Assembly: GCA_009774245.1 (NCBI GenBank)
Contig: VSNM01000011.1
Location: 1-64,000 of the forward strand
Direction: 5' to 3'
Source of the DNA: Lachnospiraceae bacterium
Lineage (GTDB): Bacteria > Bacillota > Clostridia > Lachnospirales > Lachnospiraceae
Length of the DNA: 64,000 nucleotides
Every line of letters begins with the position of its first letter. The first letter of the stretch is position 1. Positions 45,526 through 53,710 of the stretch are shown here, piece after piece. Under the pieces are notes generated by a model. That model ran no database searches. It was not told the DNA's origin and saw only the letters and a list, made by a program, of their open reading frames with translations. Position numbers and translations under genes: made by a program.

Positions 45526-45921
45526 ATGAATCATACAGATTATACAGCAAGGGCACTGATCAACAGACAAAAGCGCCAGAGGCAGGTACGATATCATATC
45601 ATGGCCGCAATCCTGTCATTGGTCCTTATTTTAGCCATATCAATTCTGTTTATATCATTTTCAACAGAAGCAAATGATATGGAGCACCAACCTTCCTATA
45701 AGTACTATAAGAGCATCGAGATATCAAAGGGCGATACCTTGTGGTCCATCGCCAATGACCATTATGATTCTGATCACTACAAGGATATCAATGTGTATGT
45801 CGCAGAAGTAAAGAATTTAAATTCCCTGACTTCTGATAACATTGTTGCAGGAAATTACGTCATTGTTCCATATTATGCATCTGAATTTGTCAGTGATCAG
45901 AGCGCTTTTCCCTTAAAGTGA
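45526..45921 (+). CDS. yneA: YneA-like SOS cell-division inhibitor with LysM domain
   Basis: A 131-residue protein from ATG 45526 (AAAGGAG upstream): a basic N-terminus (INRQKRQRQ), one membrane helix (about 24-46), and an extracellular LysM domain (ISKGDTLWSIANDHY ... AGNYVIVPYY). This is the YneA layout, and the gene is divergent from lexA as in Bacillus. YneA delays division after DNA damage. The strong promoter and LexA boxes support SOS control. The longer frame beginning at 45421 would start within the promoter and is rejected. Its last 32 bases overlap the 3' end of the convergent recombinase gene. Confidence 0.85.
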   Translation: MNHTDYTARALINRQKRQRQVRYHIMAAILSLVLILAISILFISFSTEANDMEHQPSYKYYKSIEISKGDTLWSIANDHYDSDHYKDINVYVAEVKNLNSLTSDNIVAGNYVIVPYYASEFVSDQSAFPLK

Positions 45922-46960
45922 CAGCTTTTGCTGCCTGGCGGCGTCTGTCCTCCTCAAGCGCAGCGTAATGCTTTCTGGTGGTATTGACATCCTTGTGTCC
46001 CAGTACATCCGCCACAAGATAAATATCCCCTGTTTCCCTGTAGAGAGTCGTGCCATAGGTACTTCTCAATTTATGAGGGGTAATCTTTTTTAGCGTAGTG
46101 ACGACAGAGGAATACTTTTTTACCAGATTTTCTACGGCGCGCACAGTGATCCGCTTATTTTGCATAGACAGGAACAGAGCGTCCTCATGTCCCTGAACAG
46201 GCGTCATGCTTGTCCGCTGCTCGAGATAATCGAGCAGCGCGAGCTCGACTTCCTCACCGAAATACACAACGGCTTCATATCCACCTTTGCGCCGTATTTT
46301 GATACCATTATTTTTGAAGTCTACATCCTGTATGTCGATACCGACACATTCCGATACTCGTATTCCTGTACCAAGCATCAATGTGAGCAGGGCGATATCC
46401 CTCAGTTTGTTCTTCTCGTGATACTGCATCTGCTTTTTAGTAAGATTCTCCCCGGTTTCCACTGTGTCAAGCAGAATGGCAACCTCATCCGGATCTAGCC
46501 GAATAATTTCCTTATCATGCAGCTTTGGCATCTGGACAAGAGCGGCGGGATTTTTTTCAATCATTTCATTTCTGAAGAAATAGTTGTAAAAGCTCCTCAG
46601 CGAGGCAAGCTTTCTCGCCTTGCCTCGCTCATCATTCATATACTCTTTGCCATCCTTGGTATAATAAGTGCAGTGCTCTAAGTATTCCTCGATATCCAGT
46701 CTTGTGATTAGATCAAGGATTTCCAGCCGGTATTCCCTGATTGGTGTTTTCTTGAATACAGGATTGTTGTCATGAAGATATTCGAAGAATACACGGATAT
46801 CATACGCATATGCAACCCTTGTCCTGCTTGATATGTATTCCTGCATTCCTCTGAAATACTGTCCACAAAAGGGTGGAAGAGTGTCCAGAAGTTCTCTGAG
46901 GTGTACTATATTTTTTTTATTTACTTCATCGTGATATGTTGACTTATTTACTTTCTCCAC
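45890..46960 (-). CDS. Tyrosine recombinase, XerC/XerD-like
   Basis: A 356-residue phage-integrase family protein: SAM-like core-binding domain (about 35-150) and catalytic domain with the arginine in GTGIRVSE, lysine in IRRKGGYEAVVYF, HKLRSTY, and LGHKDVNTTRKHY ending in the nucleophilic tyrosine. Similar genes sit beside lexA in Lachnospiraceae, favouring a housekeeping recombinase over an element integrase. It starts at GTG 46960 with GAGGAG ten bases upstream. It converges on and overlaps the YneA-like gene. Confidence 0.9.
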   Translation of the reverse strand: MEKVNKSTYHDEVNKKNIVHLRELLDTLPPFCGQYFRGMQEYISSRTRVAYAYDIRVFFEYLHDNNPVFKKTPIREYRLEILDLITRLDIEEYLEHCTYYTKDGKEYMNDERGKARKLASLRSFYNYFFRNEMIEKNPAALVQMPKLHDKEIIRLDPDEVAILLDTVETGENLTKKQMQYHEKNKLRDIALLTLMLGTGIRVSECVGIDIQDVDFKNNGIKIRRKGGYEAVVYFGEEVELALLDYLEQRTSMTPVQGHEDALFLSMQNKRITVRAVENLVKKYSSVVTTLKKITPHKLRSTYGTTLYRETGDIYLVADVLGHKDVNTTRKHYAALEEDRRRQAAKAVTLREKRSDH

Positions 46961-47029
46961 TTGAATGCAGCTCCTCTTATAATTAATAAAACTTTAGTAT
47001 AAATATCCCAAATAATATGCTATAATTAT

Positions 47030-47057
47030 ATTATAACATTTTACAAAATAATTCCAA
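47030..47057 (-). promoter_or_regulatory. Possible promoter of the recombinase gene
   Basis: On the minus strand TTGGAA (47057-47052) and TATAAT (47035-47030) are 16 bases apart, 70 bases before the GTG start. The region is very AT-rich, so chance matches are likely. Confidence 0.35.
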
Positions 47058-47092
47058 TAAAATATTGGACAAGATAGGAGACCGGTTCGAAA

Positions 47093-48499
47093 ATGAAAAA
47101 TAATAAAGACTATATCAAATGGGGACTTACAACTTTTTTTGTGGTTCTTGGAGGCTTTGTGAGTTATTATGCGATTTTTCATATTGACAATCTTTCATCA
47201 TCTATTAATAATCTTTTCGCTATTTTAATGCCTATTATTGATGGATTTGTCCTCGCATATTTACTGGCTCCGCTGGTAAATACCACAGAACGTGCTATCA
47301 CAACCCCCTTTTTTGCTCTGATCAAAAAGGAAGATAAAAAAAATCCCAAACGGTTTCTTTCTATTATTATTACTGATGTATTTGTCTTATGGGTATTGTA
47401 CGCTTTTTTCTCGATCGTCATACCACAGATTGCCAACAGTATTCGGACAATATTGGTGCAATTCCCTAATTATATCAACACATTTGGTTTATGGATATCA
47501 AACCTCTTAAATGATAATCCCGAATTCCAAAAAAGTGTTATGGAGTTTATAAATCAATCATCCATGGATTTTACAACGATAATCAACACAAAAGTCCTGC
47601 CGCAGTTAAACAGTATAAACAATGTCATGGAAATGTTGTCGCAGTTCAGCGGTATTATCAATGTGATTACATCTGTCTCGATGAGTGTTTACTCCATATT
47701 TAGACAAATTTGGAATTTGGTTATCGGATTTGTCATATCAATTTATTTATTAGCCAGCAAGGAATTATTTGCCGCACAAGCGAAAAAAGTGGTGTATGCC
47801 TTTTGTTCTGTCAATCGTGCAAATCGTTTCATCAGCAATGTACGCTTTGCACACAAAACTTTCGGCGGATTTTTCGTGGGAAAAATAATGGATTCCATCA
47901 TTATCGGTCTAATTTGTTTTGCCGTGACCAGCATACTGGGGACGCCTTTCTGCGTGCTGATCAGTGTAATCATCGGGGTAACCAATATTATTCCTTTTTT
48001 TGGACCATTTTTGGGTGCAATTCCTTCTACAATGTTGATTCTCTTTATCGATCCGTTGCAGGCGCTTTATTTTGTGATATTTGTAATTATCCTTCAGCAG
48101 GTTGACGGAAATATTATAGGCCCCAAGATTCTCGGAAGTTCAACCGGTTTATCAAGTTTTTGGGTAATCTTTTCAATCACATTGTTTGGAGGACTCTGGG
48201 GAATCATAGGAATGATTGTCGGCGTGCCAATATTTGCTATCTTATTTGCATTCATGAAGTCCCTGATCGAGACAAGACTGTCTGCAAAAGACTTGTCTCC
48301 AGATACGAAAAAATATCTAAGATTACTATATATTGATGCAGACTCAAGCGAATATGTTGAGTTCCATGAAAATGCAAAAAAGCCATTTGGAGAAATCACA
48401 CAGATCCTGGTTAAAGGACACGAAAAAATGAAATCAAAACAAGAGCATGAAAAGGACAAAGAAAAAAGGACAAAAGAAATTGACAATGATCCAAGGTAA
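47093..48499 (+). CDS. AI-2E family transporter (membrane permease)
   Basis: A 468-residue polytopic protein with the AI-2E (PF01594) pattern: paired N-terminal helices (WGLTTFFVVLGGFVSYYA, LMPIIDGFVLAYLLAPL), a long amphipathic middle, then VGKIMDSIIIGLICF, NIIPFFGPFLGAIPS and QQVDGNIIGPKILGSSTGL. Members export quorum signals or exchange sodium for protons; a specific role is not readable. The highly charged C-terminal tail (KDKEKRTKEID) is cytoplasmic. AGGAG lies upstream. A CPCC protein gene follows after six bases. Confidence 0.93.
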   Translation: MKNNKDYIKWGLTTFFVVLGGFVSYYAIFHIDNLSSSINNLFAILMPIIDGFVLAYLLAPLVNTTERAITTPFFALIKKEDKKNPKRFLSIIITDVFVLWVLYAFFSIVIPQIANSIRTILVQFPNYINTFGLWISNLLNDNPEFQKSVMEFINQSSMDFTTIINTKVLPQLNSINNVMEMLSQFSGIINVITSVSMSVYSIFRQIWNLVIGFVISIYLLASKELFAAQAKKVVYAFCSVNRANRFISNVRFAHKTFGGFFVGKIMDSIIIGLICFAVTSILGTPFCVLISVIIGVTNIIPFFGPFLGAIPSTMLILFIDPLQALYFVIFVIILQQVDGNIIGPKILGSSTGLSSFWVIFSITLFGGLWGIIGMIVGVPIFAILFAFMKSLIETRLSAKDLSPDTKKYLRLLYIDADSSEYVEFHENAKKPFGEITQILVKGHEKMKSKQEHEKDKEKRTKEIDNDPR

Positions 48500-48505
48500 A
48501 ATCGA

Positions 48506-48778
48506 ATGAAAAAACGTCATAAGTGTAAATGTTGTGGTTATTATACATTAATTGGAACAGAGGAAGATATTTCTTGGGATATATGTCCGGTTTGTTTTTG
48601 GGAAAATGATGTATTTGAAGATAACCCGGAAATATACAGTGGAGCAAATCATGAAACCCTGGCGCAAGGACGTGAAAACTATAAGAAATATTTGGCATGT
48701 GCTCCGCGAAATGTAAATTCTGTACGTTTGCCGCATCCACAAGAATTACCTGAAAATAACGAAAATATTATTGAGTGA
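48506..48778 (+). CDS. CPCC family cysteine-rich protein
   Basis: A 90-residue protein with two cysteine pairs, CKCCGYYTL and ISWDICPVCFWENDVF, then SGANHETLAQGRENYK: the CPCC family, except that the first motif reads CKCC. These are probable zinc-binding proteins often found among polymorphic-toxin immunity genes. It begins six bases after the AI-2E gene and is probably co-transcribed. Confidence 0.88.
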   Translation: MKKRHKCKCCGYYTLIGTEEDISWDICPVCFWENDVFEDNPEIYSGANHETLAQGRENYKKYLACAPRNVNSVRLPHPQELPENNENIIE

Positions 48779-48784
48779 ACCCCA

Positions 48785-48946
48785 GCTAGATATTTTAAAG
48801 ATTTCAAATGTTCTTGCGCCAATTATTTACTTTAATGAACCAATTTGCGAACCCCAAATACTTTAACGAACTAGTTGGCGCTAGATATTTTGAGGATTTT
48901 AATTGGTCTTTCACGCCAACTATTCGTTAAAGTATGCTTTTGCGAA
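48785..48946. repeat. Two-copy 67-base imperfect tandem repeat with an internal inverted arm
   Basis: Units at 48785-48851 and 48880-48946 both begin GCTAGATATTTT and end TTTGCGAA. ATACTTTAACGAACTAGTTGGCG (split here as 48858-48880) is the reverse complement, with one base difference in length, of 48914-48935 inside the second unit. No coding is seen. Confidence 0.7.
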
Positions 48947-48986
48947 TAAATATATAGCACTTCTATTTCCAAAAAATTATAAAAAT

Positions 48987-49026
48987 ATTCAGCCTTTTCT
49001 TCCATTTTCAGAAGAAAAGGCTGAAT
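48987..49026. terminator. Bidirectional terminator between the CPCC gene and the GGDEF gene
   Basis: ATTCAGCCTTTTCTTC and GAAGAAAAGGCTGAAT form a perfect 16-base stem with an 8-base loop, flanked by A-rich and T-rich tracts. Confidence 0.88.
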
Positions 49027-49029
49027 GTT

Positions 49030-50133
49030 TTATTGTGAATTAAATGGTGTCACAACGCGGTTCTTACCGTTCTGTTTGCCATAATAAAGTCTGCTGTCAG
49101 CATGTTTAATCGTATCTTCAATGACAGCGCCCACAGAATGTCTTGCGACGCCAAGCGTAAGGGTACAGTGCAGCTCCTTGCCACGACAGCAAAATACATG
49201 TTCTTCCACATCATGACGGATATTCTCTGCAGTCGTACATGTATGATCAAGCCTGTCCTTGCTCAAAATCAAAATTTCCTCTCCGCCCCACCGACATACA
49301 TAGCCCTTGTCTCCCACCTGCTGCCGCGCGATATGGGCAATTTCCTTTAACACCACATCGCCAAAATCATGTCCATATGTATCATTTACCCGTTTGAAAT
49401 TGTCAATATCGCACATGATCAGGCTGAAATCCTCTTCGGTGCTCAATATCTGGTCAAAGAAATCCTGCATACTCCGGCGATTGTAAAGTCCGGTCAATGG
49501 ATCAACGCTTGCCATATTATCCAGCGCGACATTCTGGCTGCGTAGCTGCAGTGTGATTCGCTGCATATCCCACACAAAAATCACAGTCACCATAAACAGG
49601 AATACAAAATTGCATATCGAATTAAATATATAAATCAGCAGTTCTGCCAATATAGAAAGCTCCAACTGGAAAATCGGACTGACCAGCATGGATAAGCAGC
49701 GACATGCGATGAAGGAAAGCGCCGCAATTAATCCAAGGGCCGTAGCAATGATGTATCGCTTCTTTTCCTCCAAAAGAGTCGCACACATATAATAACCAAA
49801 GGGGATCAACCCGATAATATACTGCGGAAAGCCAAATCTCCACCCCACGCATACCGTAGCAACAAAGGAATGAATAATGATTTCCCAGTAAGTCATATAA
49901 AAAACCTTGATCATCTCATGATCATAACCACGCTGAATGATGTTAATGCATTTTATGTAAACAACTATACTTCCGATATTGAAAACAACCATCGGCCAAA
50001 TGCGTAGAACACCGAAAAGCAAAAATAAAACTATATGCACCATCGTAATGGAATAGATAATCAACTTGTACTTGAACCGTTCTGATGAAACCTGCTGTCT
50101 CACGATCTGCTTGATGTCGTTCATATTCTTCAT
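49030..50133 (-). CDS. Membrane-bound diguanylate cyclase (GGDEF)
   Basis: A 367-residue protein: about six membrane helices in the first 200 residues, then a GGDEF domain with DPLTGLYNRRSMQDFF, the substrate-binding CDIDNFKRVNDTYGHDFGD, and the active-site RWGGEEILIL. It makes cyclic di-GMP from two GTP. The product-inhibition RxxD site normally nine residues before GGEE is absent. No EAL or other output gene is near. GAAGGA lies upstream of the ATG. Confidence 0.93.
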   Translation of the reverse strand: MKNMNDIKQIVRQQVSSERFKYKLIIYSITMVHIVLFLLFGVLRIWPMVVFNIGSIVVYIKCINIIQRGYDHEMIKVFYMTYWEIIIHSFVATVCVGWRFGFPQYIIGLIPFGYYMCATLLEEKKRYIIATALGLIAALSFIACRCLSMLVSPIFQLELSILAELLIYIFNSICNFVFLFMVTVIFVWDMQRITLQLRSQNVALDNMASVDPLTGLYNRRSMQDFFDQILSTEEDFSLIMCDIDNFKRVNDTYGHDFGDVVLKEIAHIARQQVGDKGYVCRWGGEEILILSKDRLDHTCTTAENIRHDVEEHVFCCRGKELHCTLTLGVARHSVGAVIEDTIKHADSRLYYGKQNGKNRVVTPFNSQ

Positions 50134-50515
50134 AGCTTGTTCGTTCCTTCGTCAGTTTAAATAGTGTAAAATGGTACTCTTCTGTAAATTATAACGCATA
50201 ATCAAGCTAAAGTAAATCAAAACTTCCAAATTACACAGGCAAAATCATAAGCCTTGTTCGAGCGCCTGTAGATCAGAATACATGCCCGACCAGTGATATG
50301 TTCCCTTCCAGAAATGTTATAAATTTTATGTTGCTACGAAAATACCTGTCATTATCGGAAACAACATCGCTAACGCAAAACTTATGCGTGTAATATTGCC
50401 TACACGCATCTATATTAATCGCCGTAGAACTCTTTCCTACGTCTTGCATCTGAAACAATCATTCTACATCAATGTACCAGAAACTTAAATTTGGTTAATA
50501 ATTGAGTAACTACAT
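50134..50515. other. Gene-free stretch between the GGDEF gene and the immunity-like genes
   Basis: It holds the GGDEF promoter near 50188-50216. The rest shows no credible gene: a 61-codon minus-strand frame (50273-50458) lacks an ATG and ribosome site and matches nothing I recognise. It might be decayed coding DNA. Confidence 0.5.
50188..50216 (-). promoter_or_regulatory. Putative promoter of the GGDEF gene
   Basis: On the minus strand TTTACT (50216-50211), 17-base spacer and TATAAT (50193-50188), about 55 bases before the start codon. Confidence 0.5.
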
Positions 50516-50884
50516 TTACAGTTCGTCCCACTCGATACATTCAGGGCATTCCATGGTATCAAAAAATTCCTCCATGCATTTGACAGCCTGCTTGAATGAA
50601 ATGATCGTGTAATCGGGAGCTGCCCACTCCTCGCCGCCTGCAAGAAATACAACATCATCGTCACAATCGTCCCCACATGACTGTACTACATCGCCCTCTT
50701 CTTCAAAATAATGAGCACAGGCATACTTACTCTTGACGAGTAGATTCAGACATGGATATTCCTCGTTGTCACCGCTGATCCATATTTCATCGCCCTTTTC
50801 CAGTGCAGCACCTTGTTTCATGATTTCAAGAATCTCATTTTTACTGGTACATGTTACATCACCTTTGTTTGTACTAACTTTCAC
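50516..50884 (-). CDS. Imm1-like immunity protein
   Basis: A 122-residue acidic protein. The segment YPCLNLLVKSKYACAHYF and the closing FFDTMECPECIEWDEL match the pattern of the gene at 51725 (FFHTGKLPECIMWTEL), and both resemble the Imm1 immunity family of polymorphic toxins. The start is GTG with GGAGG upstream. No toxin is adjacent. Function inferred from similarity of pattern only. Confidence 0.6.
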   Translation of the reverse strand: MKVSTNKGDVTCTSKNEILEIMKQGAALEKGDEIWISGDNEEYPCLNLLVKSKYACAHYFEEEGDVVQSCGDDCDDDVVFLAGGEEWAAPDYTIISFKQAVKCMEEFFDTMECPECIEWDEL

Positions 50885-50952
50885 ACTACTACCTCCTCGT
50901 ATATATGCTCACGACAGATGTTTTCGACCGCCAGTATAATTTGTTTTACCAA

Positions 50953-51309
50953 TCAGTCTAAATCCATAAACGTATCATACTTATCATAATATTTTATCGC
51001 TTTCAATATTTTCTTGTTGGAAATGTCCTCATTTTCATCAATTGCCGCCGCGATGACATCCTGAAGTATTTCGTCCCTGTAAATACATTCAAGATGATTT
51101 TGCACGGCAAATTCTGGTAGTTCTTCTGTGTAGTCATCATCAATCTCTGGATACGGAAGCACATAACATTCCGTGTCTAATTTGATTTTGCTGTTTTGGG
51201 CATACAAGCACCAACCGCTATTCTTATAGAAAGCACTATCACCTCCTTTCAGATACATTTCCCTGATTTCATTGATCAATTCATCAAACAGATATTTTGT
51301 CTTTTTCAT
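50953..51309 (-). CDS. Small acidic protein, DUF7716-like, immunity-array member
   Basis: A 118-residue protein with LFDELINEIREMYLKGG at the start, SGWCLYAQNSKIKLDTECYVLP in the middle (here quoted in part), and an acidic C-terminal part with YYDKYDTFMDLD. It resembles uncharacterised proteins found in immunity clusters, but I am unsure of the family. GAGGAG precedes the ATG. It lies between the first Imm1-like gene and a DUF2750 gene on the same strand. Confidence 0.6.
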   Translation of the reverse strand: MKKTKYLFDELINEIREMYLKGGDSAFYKNSGWCLYAQNSKIKLDTECYVLPYPEIDDDYTEELPEFAVQNHLECIYRDEILQDVIAAAIDENEDISNKKILKAIKYYDKYDTFMDLD

Positions 51310-51323
51310 ACATTAACACTCCT

Positions 51324-51695
51324 CTAATACTTCTCCAACTCGATTGCAATATCACGCAGCAAATCGTCCCAGTCGACATCAATGCCCCCGCCTTCACTCC
51401 ACATAACAGTGATTCTCACGCCTTCCCTCTTCAGTCTGGGAATCCACTCTTCCATAAATTCATCAAGGTCGATGATCTCACTGTGGTAATCCTGCCATTC
51501 CTCGGCTCTGCACAAATCCGAGTATTCCTTTTTCGCCCATACTGGGAAATAGGATTCCTCACCAAGTCCTAGTTCCGCCCAGCCGCCTGCATCCCTGAGA
51601 GACCACACTTCCTCAAAATCTGCAATTTTATGAATGAAATATGTATATTTTTTTCTGTTATCCAATTTGAGTACATGCTCTGCTTCCTTTGTCAT
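51324..51695 (-). CDS. DUF2750 domain protein
   Basis: A 123-residue protein from ATG 51695 (AAAGGAC upstream). KYTYFIHKIADFEEVWSLRD, GWAELG, and the C-terminal IDLDEFMEEWIPRLKREGVRI fit DUF2750, whose members occur in bacterial immunity clusters (SUKH-rich neighbourhoods). The function is unknown. Neighbours on both sides are immunity-like genes on the same strand. Confidence 0.75.
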   Translation of the reverse strand: MTKEAEHVLKLDNRKKYTYFIHKIADFEEVWSLRDAGGWAELGLGEESYFPVWAKKEYSDLCRAEEWQDYHSEIIDLDEFMEEWIPRLKREGVRITVMWSEGGGIDVDWDDLLRDIAIELEKY

Positions 51696-51724
51696 TTTAG
51701 TTCGTCCTTTCATTATTGCTACAG

Positions 51725-52123
51725 TTATGTCCACATAATACACTCTGGCAATTTTCCGGTATGGAAAAATTCATTGACAACCTCGCGCAAGGTGTCGCTG
51801 GAGATCACATACATATTTTGCACATCGACGGAACGCATTCCCTCGCGAAAGACGGTCTTGCCATTTTCATAATCCAAATCCTGTGAAAAGTCTGACAGGG
51901 AAATGTAACCCTGGTGAAAATCTTCGGGCACAACATTGACAAACGCCATGTCATCCTTGATCAGTATCGACATGAGCGGCCATGGTTCTTTCTCCTCCGG
52001 CCTCATGTAAACCGCATTGAACCCGTCTGCATCTCTCTGATCAAGTATCGCATAGATCTCCTCGACGTGATCGCAACGCGTCATTTTGTTTTCCCTGAAT
52101 ACAAACAGTTTTGATTTTGCCAT
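51725..52123 (-). CDS. Imm1-like immunity protein, second copy
   Basis: A 132-residue protein with PLMSILIKDDMAFVNVVPED, YENGKTVFREGMRSVD and FFHTGKLPECIMWT, fitting Imm1-family immunity proteins. AAGGAG lies before the ATG. It shares its C-terminal pattern with the gene at 50516, so the two are probably diverged paralogues directed at different toxins. Confidence 0.68.
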   Translation of the reverse strand: MAKSKLFVFRENKMTRCDHVEEIYAILDQRDADGFNAVYMRPEEKEPWPLMSILIKDDMAFVNVVPEDFHQGYISLSDFSQDLDYENGKTVFREGMRSVDVQNMYVISSDTLREVVNEFFHTGKLPECIMWT

Positions 52124-52162
52124 ATCTGATTTCTCCTTTTCATACTAATTTTATTACCAGTC

Positions 52163-53500
52163 TCAACACCAGTCCAAATCCAGCTTGAACGTCTCCTCAA
52201 ATTCGTGTAGCTCGTCATCTTCCTTCGCCGATACATACAGCAGCTCTTCCTCAATGATATAGCACATCAGAACATTTTTGTAATATGCCGCGCGGTATCT
52301 GTTGTCTTTGGTAAACAGTTCACTGTCGTGAAAATACCGGGCGCCCTTTTTCATGAACATGTCAAATTTCCGCTTCCCCATTTCCACTGCTGCCATGGCG
52401 CTATTGGTATTCATAACCTGCCAGACTGCTATATGAAAAAGAAAAATTTTGAGAGGGACTTCACAAATTTCCTCATTTGCTGTATTGAGATCTGCTGTGG
52501 GGATTCCCAGTCTGGAGGCATACTGATGAGTATAGCCAAACATCAGGGAACTCTCCTCCACGCACACTTCCTCCACCTTGTCAAAACAATAATACGCGGA
52601 CAAAAAATCCCCGTCGTTTCCAAAATGTCTGTAAAAATCAAGGAAAGCCTCCGGTGTCTCAAATCCGTTTTTCGTGCCCAGTTCTATCAAATTGTCAACT
52701 GCCTTTTCCTCTGTGATCTGATTTCTAAAGGCATCAAGCTGTGACAGCATTTCCCCAAGCTGAATCGCCGCCAGCGCCTCAAAACGCTTTTTTTGCGCAC
52801 TGCTGCTTTTCGGTTTCGCAGGCTTTTTGGGTTTTATCATTTTCAATTTCAATCCAAACTTTTGTTCAAAATCCTTTAAATCCTGTTCGCTTCTCGTGGC
52901 AATGCACAGTTCTTCCTCTAAGGAGAGATAACACAGCAGCATATTCTGATAATAACCGGAATAAATACCGCCGCCTGTCGTGTACATCGGATCATCACTA
53001 AAATAATGAAACTCTTTTGCCATATACTTCCTATAGATCTTGTCTTTCATACGCACCACCGCGATCAACGGAAGCATGTTCAAAGCCTGCCAGCACGCAT
53101 AATCAAAAAAGCAATGTTCCATTCCCATGATACCCTCGCTGTACCACGAGTGCTCATCAGAAGGACAGAAACTCACAGACATATAGGGTGCGCCAAAGCT
53201 GGTCAGCTTTATTCCAAGCTTTCCGGTATTTTTATATTTATCCGCAAAGACCAATGCCTGATCTTCGACATGAATATCCTCCAACTCGTAAAAGTGTTCA
53301 AAAGCATTCAGAAATTCCATGTCATTTCCAAAATGTCTATAAAAATCAATCATCGCTTCCGGAATCGCGACCGCGTATTTTCCGGTTAAGCCCAGTCGGC
53401 CGTTGATCTCTTTTTCGAGTTTTGTGAATCTGCTGACCTCCTTTTCCTCGGTTATATGTTCCCTAAAAACATCAAGCTTTTTGTACAGGTCTTCCAACAT
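52163..53500 (-). CDS. Tandem SUKH (SMI1/KNR4-like) immunity protein
   Basis: A 445-residue protein built from two copies of a SUKH-like unit of about 215 residues joined by a Lys/Pro-rich linker (KPKKPAKPKSSSAQKK). Both copies share LDxFRxxITEEK, DFYRHFGND, a central LGI segment, AxWQxxN, and YYxNxLxCY. SUKH proteins are immunity factors for contact-dependent and polymorphic toxins. The fusion of two units is unusual; their divergence suggests distinct targets. GGGGGA precedes the ATG. Confidence 0.72.
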   Translation of the reverse strand: MLEDLYKKLDVFREHITEEKEVSRFTKLEKEINGRLGLTGKYAVAIPEAMIDFYRHFGNDMEFLNAFEHFYELEDIHVEDQALVFADKYKNTGKLGIKLTSFGAPYMSVSFCPSDEHSWYSEGIMGMEHCFFDYACWQALNMLPLIAVVRMKDKIYRKYMAKEFHYFSDDPMYTTGGGIYSGYYQNMLLCYLSLEEELCIATRSEQDLKDFEQKFGLKLKMIKPKKPAKPKSSSAQKKRFEALAAIQLGEMLSQLDAFRNQITEEKAVDNLIELGTKNGFETPEAFLDFYRHFGNDGDFLSAYYCFDKVEEVCVEESSLMFGYTHQYASRLGIPTADLNTANEEICEVPLKIFLFHIAVWQVMNTNSAMAAVEMGKRKFDMFMKKGARYFHDSELFTKDNRYRAAYYKNVLMCYIIEEELLYVSAKEDDELHEFEETFKLDLDWC

Positions 53501-53710
53501 CGCTAATCCCCCATGATAAAATAATATGATAAAACAATATAATAATTGAACTTATTGTTCTAATCATATCACATTTATCACTAAAATCAAATACATAAAT
53601 CAACAAATGTTGAAATATTGTATTGCTGTTCAGACAGAACTTAACATTTACTGCTAATTATGGTTTTTCAAACCACGTAAGAAAAGCGTTATCAATTTGG
53701 CAGCCGGATA

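Noticed and set aside
45890..46960. Integrase marking a prophage or integrative element boundary
   Set aside because: No phage, conjugation or attachment-site sequence surrounds it, and neighbours are housekeeping genes.
50273..50458. 61-codon minus-strand frame in the gap after the GGDEF gene
   Set aside because: It starts at TTG without a ribosome site, and the product matches nothing I recognise; it may be decayed DNA.
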